From Dissophora ornata (Eukaryota; Mortierellomycota; Mortierellomycetes; Mortierellales; Mortierellaceae), in the NCBI GenBank assembly GCA_025201705.1, contig MU616610.1, positions 18,831 through 82,830 on the forward strand: a stretch of 64,000 nt of DNA. The letters run 5' to 3'. The translations under genes and the position numbers were made by a program. The notes beneath the pieces are model-generated. The model was not told where the DNA came from and searched no databases. It worked only from the letters and a program-made list of their open reading frames with translations. Positions 35,728 through 48,614 of this stretch are shown here, piece after piece (the first letter of the stretch is position 1; each line of letters starts with the position of its first letter).

Positions 35728-36372
35728 CGGGCGACTCACAGCTGCCGTCTTTGCACAAATGGATTCATCTTACCCACCCGAATCTGCGCTGCTTGTCATA
35801 GCATACTATAGCAGAACAAATGGCGCGGCACTACGTGGTCTGAAGAGCGTCGCAATGAGCCCAAGAGTCGATGAGCTTTTTATATTTGACATTGACGATA
35901 TCTACAGCTTTTCGTACACGTTTTAAAGCAGACATTATAAAAGAATAATAAAGGGAAGACTGGCAGCTACAAGTAGACTAAATGAAAAACAAAAGAGAGG
36001 AAGGAAAGAGTGGAGGGAAAGAGTGGGGAAAGAGCGGCGTCGAGTTGTCAAGAACGCCACAGACTTCCCCACGGTCCGACTCTTTTCTTTGATTGCTTGG
36101 TTGTAATGTGCTGCTTCTAGAACTGATGTTTATGTTGATTACTACAAAGCCAGGCTGCTATTTAGCCTTGTAATCCGTCATGGATGAGCATCAACTAAAG
36201 AGCGACATGAGGACACTTGAATATTTGAAATCAACTGCGCGGTCGATTTAAAAGATTCAGGTGTGGAGCCTATACTGCGGTAACGCAAAATCTTCAATGC
36301 TGCTGCCTTGTTTCGCGCCCTCATTGCTGAGCTCCAAGTTGATTTGTCTTTTTCATGTCCTTATCTTTAATA
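35728..36372. other. 3' flank across the inner boundary of the left arm
   Basis: Duplication homology ends near 35800. Beyond that lies unique AT-rich sequence with a purine-rich patch (35990-36035). No gene is supported. CDT1 and xylulokinase converge here. Confidence 0.55.
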
Positions 36373-38890
36373 TTACGGCTCGGCCTGCTGCAGGACTCCT
36401 TCAAGTCGGACGAATTCTGGAATCCGGTCTACGTACTTTCTAGTCTGCTCTAAATCTGGCGAGATACAATTGTGTTTCTCAATGCTCTCTTCATTGCTAC
36501 CCTCTGTGACAGCGGAGTTTTTGGCATGGCCACCAAAGAGGAAGGCCTTCCTGGCTGCCCCCCACGCCGCAGATCCTGCCCCCTTCCGTTCGCTCTGATT
36601 TGTGCTCACAACAGGCACTCCAAAGACATTTGAAAGCAGTTGAAGAATCGCGGGGTTCGAAGATGCCCCTCCGGTCGCTAGAATCCTTGAAATGCATGGT
36701 GGTGAAAGTGACGAAGCTGATGATGATTTCGATGGCAGGTGTCCCTGGCTTGATCGGATTCTCATCGCCAAGAACTGCGACTCACAGATAGCAAGCACAT
36801 TTGCCCCCCGCCGGTCATTCTTGTTGTCACCGCTAGCACCTTGCGGTCCAAATTCGTCCACAAGCTCTCTGCCTTCAAACCGGTACACACCTTTGACTGG
36901 CGGCCAGATCTCGCGGTCAAAGAAATAAAAACCAATCCTTGAGGAAGCTTCCTTTGGGCCACTGTGCTCTGGCTTCATTCCATCTTCCAAATATCTGTTG
37001 AACTGGCTCCAGCTCCCATCTGCATACATGTCCCTAACTCTCTCACGCGCCAAAGATCCATTCTTGGCGCAGTACAGCATCAAGTAACCGCGGGGGTCGA
37101 CGGGATGGCAAAGGTATCCGATTGAAAGTCGGGCATTGGTCTGATGTGACTCTTCATTGCTTTTGTTCTCACTGACACTCTGGAGTGTAGATGATCCATG
37201 GTTGTTGGTATAAAGAAGGAGCGTATCGCTGGTTCCTAGACTAACGATCGCGTCTCCTTGTTCGGCGCGCATCGCCATGACTGTCGCAGGGTTATCGCCT
37301 GTGAAAGAAACAATATTCACGTCTGATTGCAATCGGTATATAGAGAATTATGTTTAGACAGTGCCTAAAAAATCTTCATGGACGGTTGTTGCTGTAACGA
37401 ATATCATTCTTACCTGGTCGGAAACCATATCGCTCCACGAACCACCTACACAACACCCCCTGCACAGCTGTACCATTGACATCAACCGGTCCCAATTTTG
37501 TTGCTAACGTATCCTCGTTCGAGTCCCATTCACGGTCTTGATAGAGAGCTCCGCCTTGGCCGATAAACTTTGTTAACAGTGGATCCCAATTCTTGGTCTC
37601 GATATTGAGTAGGTTCATACCCGAGCCATCCGCAACATCGATCATCGCGTATTGGGCCATCAGCACTGACGCCAGGAATGAACTCACAAGGGATATCCGT
37701 TCTGTCGCGCTGTAAACTTGTGGGTTCTTTTGTGCGATCTGAAGACACGGGTTCTCATTAGTATTTAGCGTGCTAACAGGAAAAAAAAATTGACGACCCC
37801 CTCGTCCTATGGAGCTCGCTAATCATTCGAGCCATTGCTCCTCATACCAACTCCCACGCGGATGGCACTTCGAGGAATAATGAAAGGAACGTCTTTTCAC
37901 ACAGGCACGCAAACCAGAGGCAAATCCATTGAAAACTGGCCGACTTCGCCTTTGGACGACTTTGTCCTTCACCACCGGCTCGATATAGGGTTCATCGGGG
38001 CTGGGAAAGAAGGCGAGCATGGCTTTACACGGGAACCACACAGCGGGTCGTCGAAATGCAACGTCCAAAAAAACACGCAAATATTGTTACCTTCAAGATC
38101 TGGCTTCCTGTGTATCGCTCGTAAGCACGCGATCCGGTCATATCCGCCAGACGCTGCTGCCCCAAAAGTCGCGTCGACACCTCGGCTCCTTTATCGCCAG
38201 CACCGCTCTGATCATGATCAAGACTTCCGAGGAACTCTTCAATCTCCTGACATTGAGCTGTGGTGCTTGTGTCCTGCCAAATGGGCGAATGGTAGACTGT
38301 AAACGCGTCCTTGAAGACATCTATCAAGGGCGATTTGTGATCACCTTCGGATCGCATCTTCCTGAAGGACTCTTGGGCGTCACTCGACCAATACACACTT
38401 CCGTGTTGCTACAAGTTGACGAAGTATATAAAAAAAAAAGGAGATGTGGTGAGCTAAGCTGTCTTCATAGGTATCTTACACTGCAGCTGAGAAGCGGTTT
38501 GCGCGTCAATACCTGCGCGGCACCAGAGATGGCCCTCACACGTTCGAAAGGGAACCCGCTCTTTTTCATCTTATCCAAAACCAACTCTAAAGCTTCGACC
38601 CACATCAACACCGGTGTCGTAAAAACTCCTCTATCTTCACAGCCATCGCCATTTCCGGGTTCCGGATGGACAGTGACACCACCGCGCGTGAGGTAGTGGT
38701 CCAGGTCCGTGTCGAAATGCACTGTAAATGAGGAATGGACCTCGAGTGCCAGAGACTGTCCCTGTGCATATTGACTCGCATGATGCAGCGCGATGACCTT
38801 AAGCTGCTGGGTCGAGAGATCTAGTCCAAGATAAAGCGATGTTTCTCTGCTCCCTTGATCGCCTCCATGGTAATGTTCTGCGTCGCTCAT
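36373..38890 (-). CDS. D-xylulokinase (FGGY carbohydrate kinase)
   Basis: Phosphorylates D-xylulose to xylulose-5-phosphate, feeding pentose sugars into the pentose phosphate pathway in the cytosol. 656 residues in four exons with matching phases: 38513-38890, 38091-38408, 37414-37738 and 36373-37322. Family landmarks in order are LYLGLDLSTQQLK (N-terminal ATPase phosphate 1 motif), ISGAAQQHGSVYW, LTxxTGSQI region, LLNIETKNWDPLL, ERYGFRPDVNIVSFTGDNPAT, VSLGTSDTLLL (phosphate 2 motif) and ILATGGASSNPAILQLLSNVFGVPV (adenosine motif). The overall length is typical of fungal xylulokinases, which exceed the roughly 500 residues of bacterial XylB. Neighbours are unrelated; it sits in the spacer of the inverted duplication. 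Confidence 0.9.
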
Positions 38891-39039
38891 TGTGTGCCAA
38901 GGGAGATCCGCTGCAATGCGAGCCTGCTGGTCACATTTTTTTATTTCAAGTCAGAGCATGGCATCAGACTACCAAATCTTTACTTGCAACTTCAGAGACC
39001 GAAGGGCTACAGAAGCTTAGGAAAAACAGGTCCTTGCAG

Positions 39040-42000
39040 TTAACGGCCGCTACCAAGGGCACTATGGTCTAACAGGAAGATATCCAGATCTTGCCATCCG
39101 CCACCAACTCGTACCATCACCTTCCTCTTCTTTCCGCTCGCAGCCCCGGAAGGTGCCGATAGCGCACTGTTATACGAACTCGCCCGTGGACGCACCGACC
39201 GACTAGCCGCAGGTTCTGGTCGTCGAGGTGTCTTCAGGTTCATCTTCGACCCCTGTTGCCCTTCGGCTCCGCTGGAAACCCCCGAATCCCCTTCCGTGCC
39301 AGCTCCACGGCTATATTCCATCAACCGACAGAGACCCATCTTTCCACCGACCGCCACCACTTTGCCTTGTGCTCGCTCCTCCATCCTTCCTCCAAAATAG
39401 TACTTGCCTTCTCCAAGCCGTCGCACCTGCATACGAATAGGACTTGCATTCACGATCCTTGCAAACTCCGCGTCCAGCTCATCGCCACGAGTGGCTTTAT
39501 AAGGCGCCATAGTCGATGACTGCTCCTGAATCCTCACGCTTTGCTGCTTTTGCTGATCCTGCGTCTGCTGGAACCGTGATGGCTGAACTCGACTAATCGA
39601 CCCCGCGGAAGAAGAGGATGATGTCGATGGACTAGTTGGTTCCTCAAATGGCGGGGCCGCGCAGGCCTCAAGACCCATACTCGATACTGACTCTGAGTTC
39701 CTACCCGCCCCTGACAATCCATAGATTGAATCCATCCTTTTACCAAAGGATCCAGAACCCGACATTGCCGTTGCAGCAGCTGTCGATATCCTCGATATTT
39801 GCGTTGTTTGATAGTCATCCAGAGACGGGCGACGACGACCCTGCAAACTACTTAGTGCAGCGCTGTCGCTTTTGCTACTGCGATAGCCCATCGAACTCAC
39901 ACTCCGAGCATTTTGAGCAACTGGCTGTCGCTGTCGAGTCGCCGGCGCTACTGCTGTTGGTATGGAAAACTCGAGTTGCTTGGGCCGTGTAGGTATCGGA
40001 CTGCTAGATCGCCTTTGAGGTGTAGGAGTATCCGGCGCAGAGACCTGACGGAACTTTGAAGAGGCATTCATCCCCACAGGTGGCGGCACCTTCGATTGTG
40101 CTTTTCTCCCACCCGTCGTTGAAGGAATTGGCGTAGGTGCAGGCGACGTCGATCTGGGTGCCGGAGCTCCTGCGGATAATTTACTCATGCTCCCTGTTGG
40201 CGAAAAGACTGGTTTCATTCCATTTAAGGAAGGGTTACATGATTTACTCCGTGTTCCCATAGACGATGCTGCGCGATTTAGAGAGTGACGTGGAGGGCTT
40301 GCATCACGGTCATGTCGCGTGGAGGATCTGGATCGTGGGGTATATCTGGCTGCAGCGGAGGGTGCATACGGTATTCCTGGGATTGAGGGAGATGTTGTTT
40401 TTGTGCTACATAATACGTATGGGAGTTAGTTTGAAAGAACATGGTATTTGAACAGAGCATGGTACCATAAAAACTAATGATCGGACAAAATACCTTGGAC
40501 ACCATGGGCGCAGCTTATCGGACATGGCTCGTGATGGCGACCGTGACGGGCTGGGACTAAGTGCTCTATAGTTGCTGTAGGTATTTGGCGACAGCAACGA
40601 TGGTGGACTGGCGATGGAGGGTACTGGGGACCAAGGTCTATGGCGAGGTCGGCTACTGATAGGCGATCGATTTCTTGTCATTGCTGGCGCGTCCTTAGGA
40701 GAGTACATTGGAGACTGGAGTGATCCTGAGGATGGAAGAGGACGTCGTCCACGCTGTGGCTGTTGGCTCTGCTGGGGCGGGTGAAACAGCGCAGCTGGCC
40801 CAGGGGATACCCATTCAGCTTGAGGCTGTGATCGTCGCATAGCAAAGAGCGGTTTCTCTGGGAGTTGCATTGGTGGCGTGGGGAGGTTTGAAGGAATGGA
40901 TGCATCCAGGATATCCAGCATCTCCTCGATACCGTCTAAATCTAGCTCCACTCGATCCAGGCTGTCTCGAAGTTCTTCCCACCTGGCCATCATAGCTCTG
41001 TGCTTTTGAATAACCTCTGTATTCTTTGTCGCACGACTCTCGATCCCGTTCTGGAGCATGTTCAGCATCTTGTTGACAGCAGGGGCGTAGTACTTGTGCT
41101 TAGCTTCGAAGCTCTTGAAGGTCGTGTAAAGATGATCGCGATCGATGGGCGCAGCTGGTACAACCCTATCCCTCACCATGGTAAAGATCTGGTCGACCAT
41201 GCCTTTGCAGTGGATAATAGCCCTATCCATTGATTCCATCATCGACTCTACTTGCCCCGCGACTTGCTCAAACACAGCCAACCATCGTTCCTCCTTCAGC
41301 TCGTCCCCAATCCTATCTCTGTGTGCCCTGGTATCATCCCAAAGATCAAGTAACTCCTGATACTGTTCCTGTAGTTCCTCGTGTTTGACGTCATCTGGTG
41401 GCAGTGCGTCAATCTGAACTGTCAGCATCTCGATCCTAGTTCCCAGTGATCCAATTCGACCATCAAGGCTCGCAAGTGCCTCCGTATTGCGCTGCTTTTC
41501 CTGCGCATCTTCAGAGTTGGTGGTATTTGGGTCTGTGGATGTGGTGGAAGGCGAAAGTGATGGACTGGACGGTATCTGCGCAGATCCCGATCTGCTTAAT
41601 TCTGGGTTCTGGTAGAACCTCTCCTCCTGGAAGCGGTCCATTCCTAATCCAATCTCCTCGATTTCTGCCAACACGTCTTCCATTTGAGTTAAAAGCCCCC
41701 GTCGAGTCTGAGAGCTGGCAAATATACCCTTCACCTCGTCCAGCATCGTTTTGAGCAAAATCCAGTTCGATTGAATGGTCTTTGCTGCCAGTTGTAACTC
41801 CTGTGATGTCAATGAAGGCTCCTCAGCTTCACCATCGCCAATGCTTTGCTGATACTGAGACTCTTCTGGGGTATCTAGTCGTGATCCGACCTTATCTTTG
41901 AGTTCTGTCATCATCTCGATATTGGGGTAGAACCGGTGCATGATCATGTCGATCTCGTTAACATCCTGCTTGCCACTGGCGTCTTCCTGCTTCACTTCCA

Positions 42001-42268
42001 CCTCCAAACCCAATACTGCCAACTTGGCCGTTTCCAGCCATACTGTCAAATCTGTAGCCGCATTTCGAATCTTGGAGCTGAGTAACTTGATAGGGATAGT
42101 TTCGTAGGATGACAGCACATGGTAAATCTCACTGTATGGCACAGGAAGCCTTTTGAGATTTTCGATTTGTGATTGATATTGAGAGTGGGAAGACGGACTT
42201 TTTGGACTGCTCTCCTGGATAGTCGCATTGGACGGCAGGGCCGCGATGATTTCTTGTTGCTGTGACAT
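39040..42268 (-). CDS. KAR9/GAS2-domain microtubule-associated protein
   Basis: 1046 residues in two exons (40494-42268 and 39040-40405; phase agrees). The N-terminal 420 residues are alpha-helical with spectrin-like coiled coils (YSEIYHVLSSYETIPIKLLS, TIQSNWILLKTMLDEVKGIF, EEMLDILDASIPSNLP), consistent with the KAR9 family. The middle is a long Ser/Pro/Arg-rich region with SxIP-type EB1-binding motifs (SPIPT and TPIPS). The C-terminus is a GAR (Gas2-related) microtubule-binding domain: RGDELDAEFARIVN, KYYFGGRMEE, CRLMEYSR and VMVRVGGGWQDLDIFLLDH. By homology it links microtubule plus ends via EB1/Bim1 to actin and myosin V for spindle and nuclear positioning. The GAR domain is unmistakable; KAR9 for the N-terminus rests on overall architecture. 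Large antisense ORFs are shadows. Confidence 0.82.
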
Positions 42269-43446
42269 GGGTATGTATGTGTGTGTCCTAGGAACGATAA
42301 CCTTGCAGTGACGTTAGTTGGGTGAAACTGCAAGGAGAAGGAGAAGACTGCACGAGAAAAAGATGATGCCTATAACAGAAAGAGCTCCTGTCACAAACTA
42401 AGAGCAGCATCAGTACTAAAAAGATGTAGAGATAAGCAAAACTTACGTTATGTGTCCCGAATCCGGGGTGTGATCTGGTTCAATGATCCTAGAACAATGG
42501 TATAAGAAGAAACACTGCGCGAAGCTGGAGGTTAGCGGGAGTGAGGGTTGTGGAGTAGGTTGGGAGAGGACTGTGGGCGGTCCGAAGTAGTTGATAAAAG
42601 CGGTATTGAAGAACCAGAAAACGCATGCGATCAGGATGACTCTTTTGCTTGTGATTACTGTAGCCCAGGCACGACTGCTGGATGCCTCCTTTTTATTCCT
42701 CTTTTGTCCCCTTTAAACCTGCAACGGAGGGCCGTTTTTTTTCTTACTGCCAAACATGCAGCGACGTATCCAGCTTAAGGGAGAGCGAGTGGGTTCTTAC
42801 GGCAGCCGAAACCAGGAGTTGCCTCCCGGAGAGAGAACAAACGAGTGATATAAAAACGATAGTGCAGAACAATTACAGGAAGGATGGAACAAAGAGCATG
42901 ATAAAAGAAAAGTCGTCTGGATTGAACAACCTGGCTAGCAAGGTTGCCATGTTGACGTTTTGTTGTTGCCTCTAGGTAATTGTTGCCGCCATTTACGCTC
43001 AGACAAGTTATGGAAACCTCTGCTCAAGTAAAGCCAGCCAACGCAATTGCTTATTCAGTGTGCCTCCTTATGCCCAACTACAGCTTCTTTTTGTTTTCGT
43101 TGTGGAGAAATAGCGAACAGTGTATAATGCGCCTTTTTTTTATCGGGTTGTTGTTTCGTTTTATGCAGACAGTGTCTGATTGGTGGCAATTGTTACCAGT
43201 AGTTCGTGTCAACGGTGCGTTTCAGCTGGTCGCGGTTCCTCTTTTATTCTGGGGTGTAAGATCCCGGACGAATGAGTGGAATAGGAAAGAGAGAGAAAGC
43301 GTCTGTGAGGTATAGGGCAAGTAGAGTTCAAGAGGCGTGAGAAAGGAAATCGTTGAATGGAAGGTGCGTATGAGTATGGTGGATTGTAACAAAAGGGATC
43401 CGTGATGGCAATCACTCTTCGAAGGGAATGAAATGGTAATGGGGTT

Positions 43447-43989
43447 GTGAGAAGAGAGTTTCTCTCACATTTCATTTTTGTTGTGAGACCAGCTCCTATT
43501 GCCCAAACCAACATGACCTTGTGGGACTGGATGACCCTTTATTCTCGTCTATGGGTGGAGTGTGCTCAAACTCCCCTACGCATGCAGGCCAACAACTGGA
43601 CAATTATCAATAATTGCAATAATAGTAGCTTCGACCATTTTCAGAGCTCTGAGAAAAATAGAGGCAACGACGGCAAGAGAGCACTTCTAGAGTAGCAGTT
43701 ACCCGAAGATGAATCCAACTACTTCATTCTCAAGACATCATCGGCAACACAGAAAGAGGGGTTCGTCCTGGGCACACAAGTCAACAGCACCGCGAATGGG
43801 CTGCAATTTTCGATGCAACTTTGGTGGGACGGACTGGCCTTCTCTCGGGAGACCGACGGTAAGACGGTAGGGAGCTCACGAGTTCAATACATTTATCCAT
43901 GCTGCAACTCGCAAGGCTCCACAACGCTCATTAACCCTATTTTGGCGCGCGTCCTGTCTATCTTCAGGGACATGAGGCGCGTATATTAA
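43447..43989 (+). pseudogene. Possible small gene or recent pseudogene with one in-frame stop
   Basis: One plus-strand frame is open for about 540 nt except for a single TAG at 43693-43695. Upstream of it the frame reads MTLWDWMTLYSRLW and NNWTIINNCNNSSFDHF. Downstream it reads ESNYFILKTSSATQKEGF and STANGLQFSMQLWWDGLAFS, which look like secreted beta-rich protein. A GTAAGA donor at about 43859 and a TTCAG acceptor at about 43969 could close the gene with a stop at once. I do not recognise the family. Either the TAG lies in a missed intron or the gene is broken. Confidence 0.3.
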
Positions 43990-46900
43990 TACCATGCACA
44001 ACAGCACATGGTGCTCATCCTTACGCCAGCCAGGTCGAACCACCAAATACCACATTCCTACAGTCTAAGATCGTAGCCCCAAGGTCGGATGATTATTTGG
44101 AGGCCGCTGTGCATGTAGAATGCCGAGCCTATTATTACATTATGGCATACCAGCGGGGGAGGAAACATTCATGCCATGAACGTCCCTTTCCCTTGCAGCG
44201 CATGAATCTTTGGTCATCAACTTTACCGCAGCAACGCATGTTGTCATCGGCTATTTTACACAATAGCATCGAATATTCATACACCACCACATTACATTCG
44301 CTCAATGCTAATATCACCAACAAACCACACAAAACTACCCAAAAAAAGATGCTCATTCATTCTTTATCTCTTTCTTTCGCCAGCAGATCTGAAGGGACGC
44401 TAAAAATATGGCACTGCTCATATGAGCCGGGACGTGTGGTAGACCGCCCACCGTGCACCCTCGCACTTTGGTTGATAGTAGGGCCATAATCCATGGATAG
44501 GAGCTGTACGAAGCAGTGAAATAAATGTGCACAAAAAAACGTTTGCCCAACTTTATCTTGGAGCGCTCGACACTTTTTTGCAAAATCCAAAAGTACATGT
44601 TCTGTACAGAAATGTACACAAAAGTGGTGGCAGTGTCATGACCAATGCAGTCAAAACTCCATTTCTAAAAAAAAATAATGACGACTCAATTTGCCACGCG
44701 AGCAAGTGATTGGCACATGACATGTAGCTCCAAGCCCTTCAAATGAGAAGTATAATTATATTCTACGTGTCTATGATCACTACTCTCCCCAGGGATCGAT
44801 CGCTTCTGCAGGGCTGTCCGCTTGCTTGCCCTCGTCCGGCGGAGGCCATGGCTGAGCTACTCTCTGTCTATGGCGGAAAGGAGCCATCTGATAGAAGGAA
44901 TTATACATTAGACTCTCACCAACAGAACAATATCCAGGGTAACAATGCTTGTCAACCATATGGATCTCGAAAGCACTGTTCTCTTGACCTGGATTGTGCC
45001 CACTTGGACAATATCCGATACGTGTGATACAATTGCACATGCGAGCCCAGTCTGGAGTTTTGAGTTTTGAGCGATTCCCAACTTGCTTCGCAACGTCTCT
45101 AAAGATGAATGTCTTTCGCCAGATCTCCTTCTGTTATACATAGTCTTCCCTCCATGAGACTCTGCCGTGGCTATCTTGATAACCGAGCTCTTTGAACTAC
45201 ATAGTCGGAAATACTGAGCAAGGGCCCATGTAGGGTTCTGACCAAATACAAAAAACAATCGCCGGCCGGAAACCTTACCCCGTTCAAAAGGCAAGTGAGA
45301 AGGTATCTGTAACGTTCTCCGACATCTTTAACGACAACGTCTGCATAAGGCACCGGGAACCCTCCTCCCGGACGAGCCTTGGCTTCAAGACTTGCTTTCT
45401 CCTTGACACGAGGAAAAACCAACCACCGCGATATCAATATGTATGCGACAGCATTTCGCAACGGCAAATTTCTTCGCTGCACCGTTCTAACATTTTCATC
45501 CTACATGCTTGAGTCACGCTAACTTTAATACTAAATAGCGTTTCTTTACTACACTGTACACTGTGTACTGTACACTTCTCGGGTGGATGAGGAGCCTCTC
45601 TACCTAACTTCTCGAAGACAGACGAGTGGCACGGCATTGGACTCCTTAGTGCTGGAGGGTACTCTGGAGCAAATTCTTAAGAGTCGGGCCCAGAACAAGA
45701 CCGCTGAAGTTATGCTGCATGTGAGGTCTACTAGTTACACATGCAGGATGCCATGTTGGGCATCAGATACATACCACCTCGATTTGAACTTCAAACACAT
45801 CCGTCGCCTTGGCCCAGGAGTGTGGGCCAGATGGACGCCTTTTATACAAAACGCATCTTCAATACGTGTCTGTGGCTGACCTGAGCCACTTTTTTGAATT
45901 ACGTGATAAATCTGTAACACGTTCAAAATTTAGCATGCAGACATTTCATGTTCCCGGGGCTTGGGAACCTCATTAGCCTACTGTGGTTGGTTTCGAATGT
46001 GTGTGGTGAAATATGGCGAGGAAAACAGAGATGGAAAAGTCATATGAAAATGGAGTGGGGGAAGCGAGTCCTGTCTGTGGCTCTTATCGGAAGATAAGCA
46101 CGTGTACAGCTGTCGCCTGATAGGGGTTTTTCAGGGACGGGCAGAGGGACACTGTTCCTCAATTAAAATAAGCTTCGTATTCAATTCAATAAACACAATC
46201 GATATGGCACCCGATACGGCAAAAGCATGACTATGAATCTCTCAGAAGGAGCAGGCCAGCCAATCGAGTTCGAGTCGAGTCTAGCGATGGTCCTCAGGAC
46301 ACGACAGGGGTAGAGCCAAGAGCTATATGAAATAACCTCAACTATCCATCCGTCCTAGTAATCACCCTCGTTCTGATGCCATGCACCATGCCCCACTCCT
46401 TCCTGGAAACTAGCTTCGCCGCAATGCATCTAGTTAGCGTATTAAGATCAATCTCCTGTTCAAACCAAAAAGAGATCCGCCGTTTTCCATTGTCCGTGTC
46501 TCTTGGGCTTCACTCAACGTGCTCTTGTTGCTGCTTCTGTCGTTGAGTAATCAGTTGAACAAAGGCTTTGGAGACTATGAGCGATCAACAAAGTGTTTGT
46601 TGTTTGATAGCATAGATTCATCGATTAGGGACAGAGTCAGCGCCTCTCAGGGCATCTCATCGGAAAAAACGAAGGGGCAGAGGAGATGCGCGAGAAGATC
46701 AGTCTTCCGCAGGACGTTGTATACGCGTGTTTCGTAACGTATAGTTATAGCCACGCGTTGATTTTTTATCCTTGCTGCAACCATCAATTGCCTTAATTCT
46801 AGGATCATCCGCATTGTCCTGGAACGCTAACTTATGCTCTCTCTCAGTCTCCCTTCCTCGTTCCTTCTTCTCCCACAAATTAGATCCGCGAATTACCCAT

Positions 46901-47010
46901 AAAAAACGAGATGTAAAGTGCTGTATTCCTGCAGAAGAATATATAAATTGCTGACACATCTACGCCTTCATCGCGTCTGTCACCAAACATCTCCGAGCCA
47001 CTCCTTCCAT

Positions 47011-47100
47011 CTCTCTATCTCGCTCTATCTCGCTCTATCTCGCTCTATCTCGCTCTCACTCTCTCTATCTCACTCGCTCTCTTTCGCTCACTCTCTCTTG
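47011..47100. repeat. CTCTATCTCG tandem decamer and CT-rich tract
   Basis: About four to five copies of a 10 bp CTCTATCTCG unit are followed by degenerate CTCT/CGCT sequence. Apparent Leu/Ser-rich ORFs here arise from the repeat. Confidence 0.85.
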
Positions 47101-48614
47101 TCGATCATGCCGCATCTTAAAAACAACTGCGAGAATGTCATACCTGGTCACTGGACGATCCATATTCTCTTTAAATAAATGGCTATCCGATGTATGTCTG
47201 TAATTACCTTTGTTTTCTCTATCAAGGATGACCTCAATATGCGTCAATTGATCTTGGGTTGTTTGTTTTGTCTTAAAATGGAAATCCACAAAATGCGGGG
47301 GAGTAAAGAAACCATGATAAGGGCTCCTTTCCTCGTGTGGCCTTTCATTCCTTTTCATCTATGCCCGCAGAGATCAAGTCGCTTTCTCTCTAGACAACGA
47401 CGTTCTATCCGAACATCTCGGACACCAGGAAAGGGAATACAATTGGAATTGCGTTGGGTCAGGAAAGGGACTTTGCTCAATGTTCCCCGACTCCATCTGT
47501 AACTTGGACTCTTTCGGGATCGAAGAAATCTTTCCGTCATTTTAGACATTTGCGGACTTGGGAAGGGGCTGTGTGAGGTATTTTCTTCTTTCGGAGAAAT
47601 CAATAGACAGGGACTTTCGTTGATCTCTACTGACCAGCCCCTATGACCTTTGTCAGTTCAGGAGCGACCATTTGTATCAGCGTTGTCCTTGGCCAAAATG
47701 TCCAGGCTCGACTTTTTTTTTTTTTTTCAAGGGCAAAAAAAAAAATCAAAAATCAAAAAGGAGGCATAGGCATGGGAATAAAAAAAAAGCTAATGCACTG
47801 AATGACAAATAGAACACGAAGGAGAAGAAACAGGGGGTGATTGCGGGATCAAGACACGTAGGCTGCTTCTACATTGGAAACAACAGAGTTGCTTTTGCAA
47901 TTAGACGTGGGAGTTCAGCTCCAGATGCTAAACGAAGCAGGACAGTGCTACGCCAATGTTCATCGTTGACCAGGCAAGGCGTGTTGGCAATGTTCTATCG
48001 CGGATCCAGGGCCAGGCACAAGCATTCCGAGTGGTCAGTTTGTAGACAGCGTGACACCTCACTATCGACGCAGATCACCAGGACGAGGAACCAGAGATCT
48101 GTGTGTCTGTCGACAGCAACACAGAATAGCAGAGTGAATATAATAAACTCTCCCGCGATTGAATCGGATAGAGAACCACTTTTGAGATAACAAACATGAG
48201 CCAAAGAGTCAGCAACCAAAAAAAAGCTTGTTCGCAGATGGGTGCGTGTGTTCTGTGTGTCCCTTTGGAAATAAATGCGGCAGTCACATCCTGTGCCCTT
48301 GCTGCCATCTCTCGTCGCGGGGTCATCCATTCGTTGACACACGCACCCACACTCAATACACTCAATCGATTCCATTCAATATACTCGATACAATCAGTGT
48401 CTCTCCTCCGTCGTATTATCGCCCGTCGCCTCTCATTTACCTCTTTGCGATCGATATCGTCCTTTTTATATTTAAACCGTCGGACAAAGCCGCCTCCTCT
48501 TCTTTCTCTTTCTCTCTCTTTCCTCTTCTTCTCATCCACCTGCTCCTTTCCTTCTCTGCTTTCTGTACATTCACCACTTCTCTTCCTATTTTTTCTGTAA
48601 ATATACCCTACACC

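Larger units (their letters stand above)
31015..35800 (+). repeat. Left arm of a large inverted segmental duplication
   Basis: About 4.8 kb that is the reverse complement of 51483-56285. Its gene order is coiled-coil gene (-) then CDT1 (+). Homology stops on the inner side near 35800 (GCTTGTCATA) and fades on the outer side just past the stop at 31042. Similarity is very high from about 32600 to 35800 and clearly lower from 31015 to about 32430. Confidence 0.93.
42269..48614. other. 6.3 kb gene-poor region
   Basis: No confident gene. It contains the KAR9 promoter, a possible small gene or remnant at 43447-43989, a coding-like frame at 45583-45730 (SGTALDSLVLEGTLEQILKS, then a GTGAGG donor-like site), a CTCTATCTCG repeat, and a T-run/A-run pair at 47711-47752. 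From about 48330 there is a strong pyrimidine-rich leader for the glutamine synthetase gene. Confidence 0.5.
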
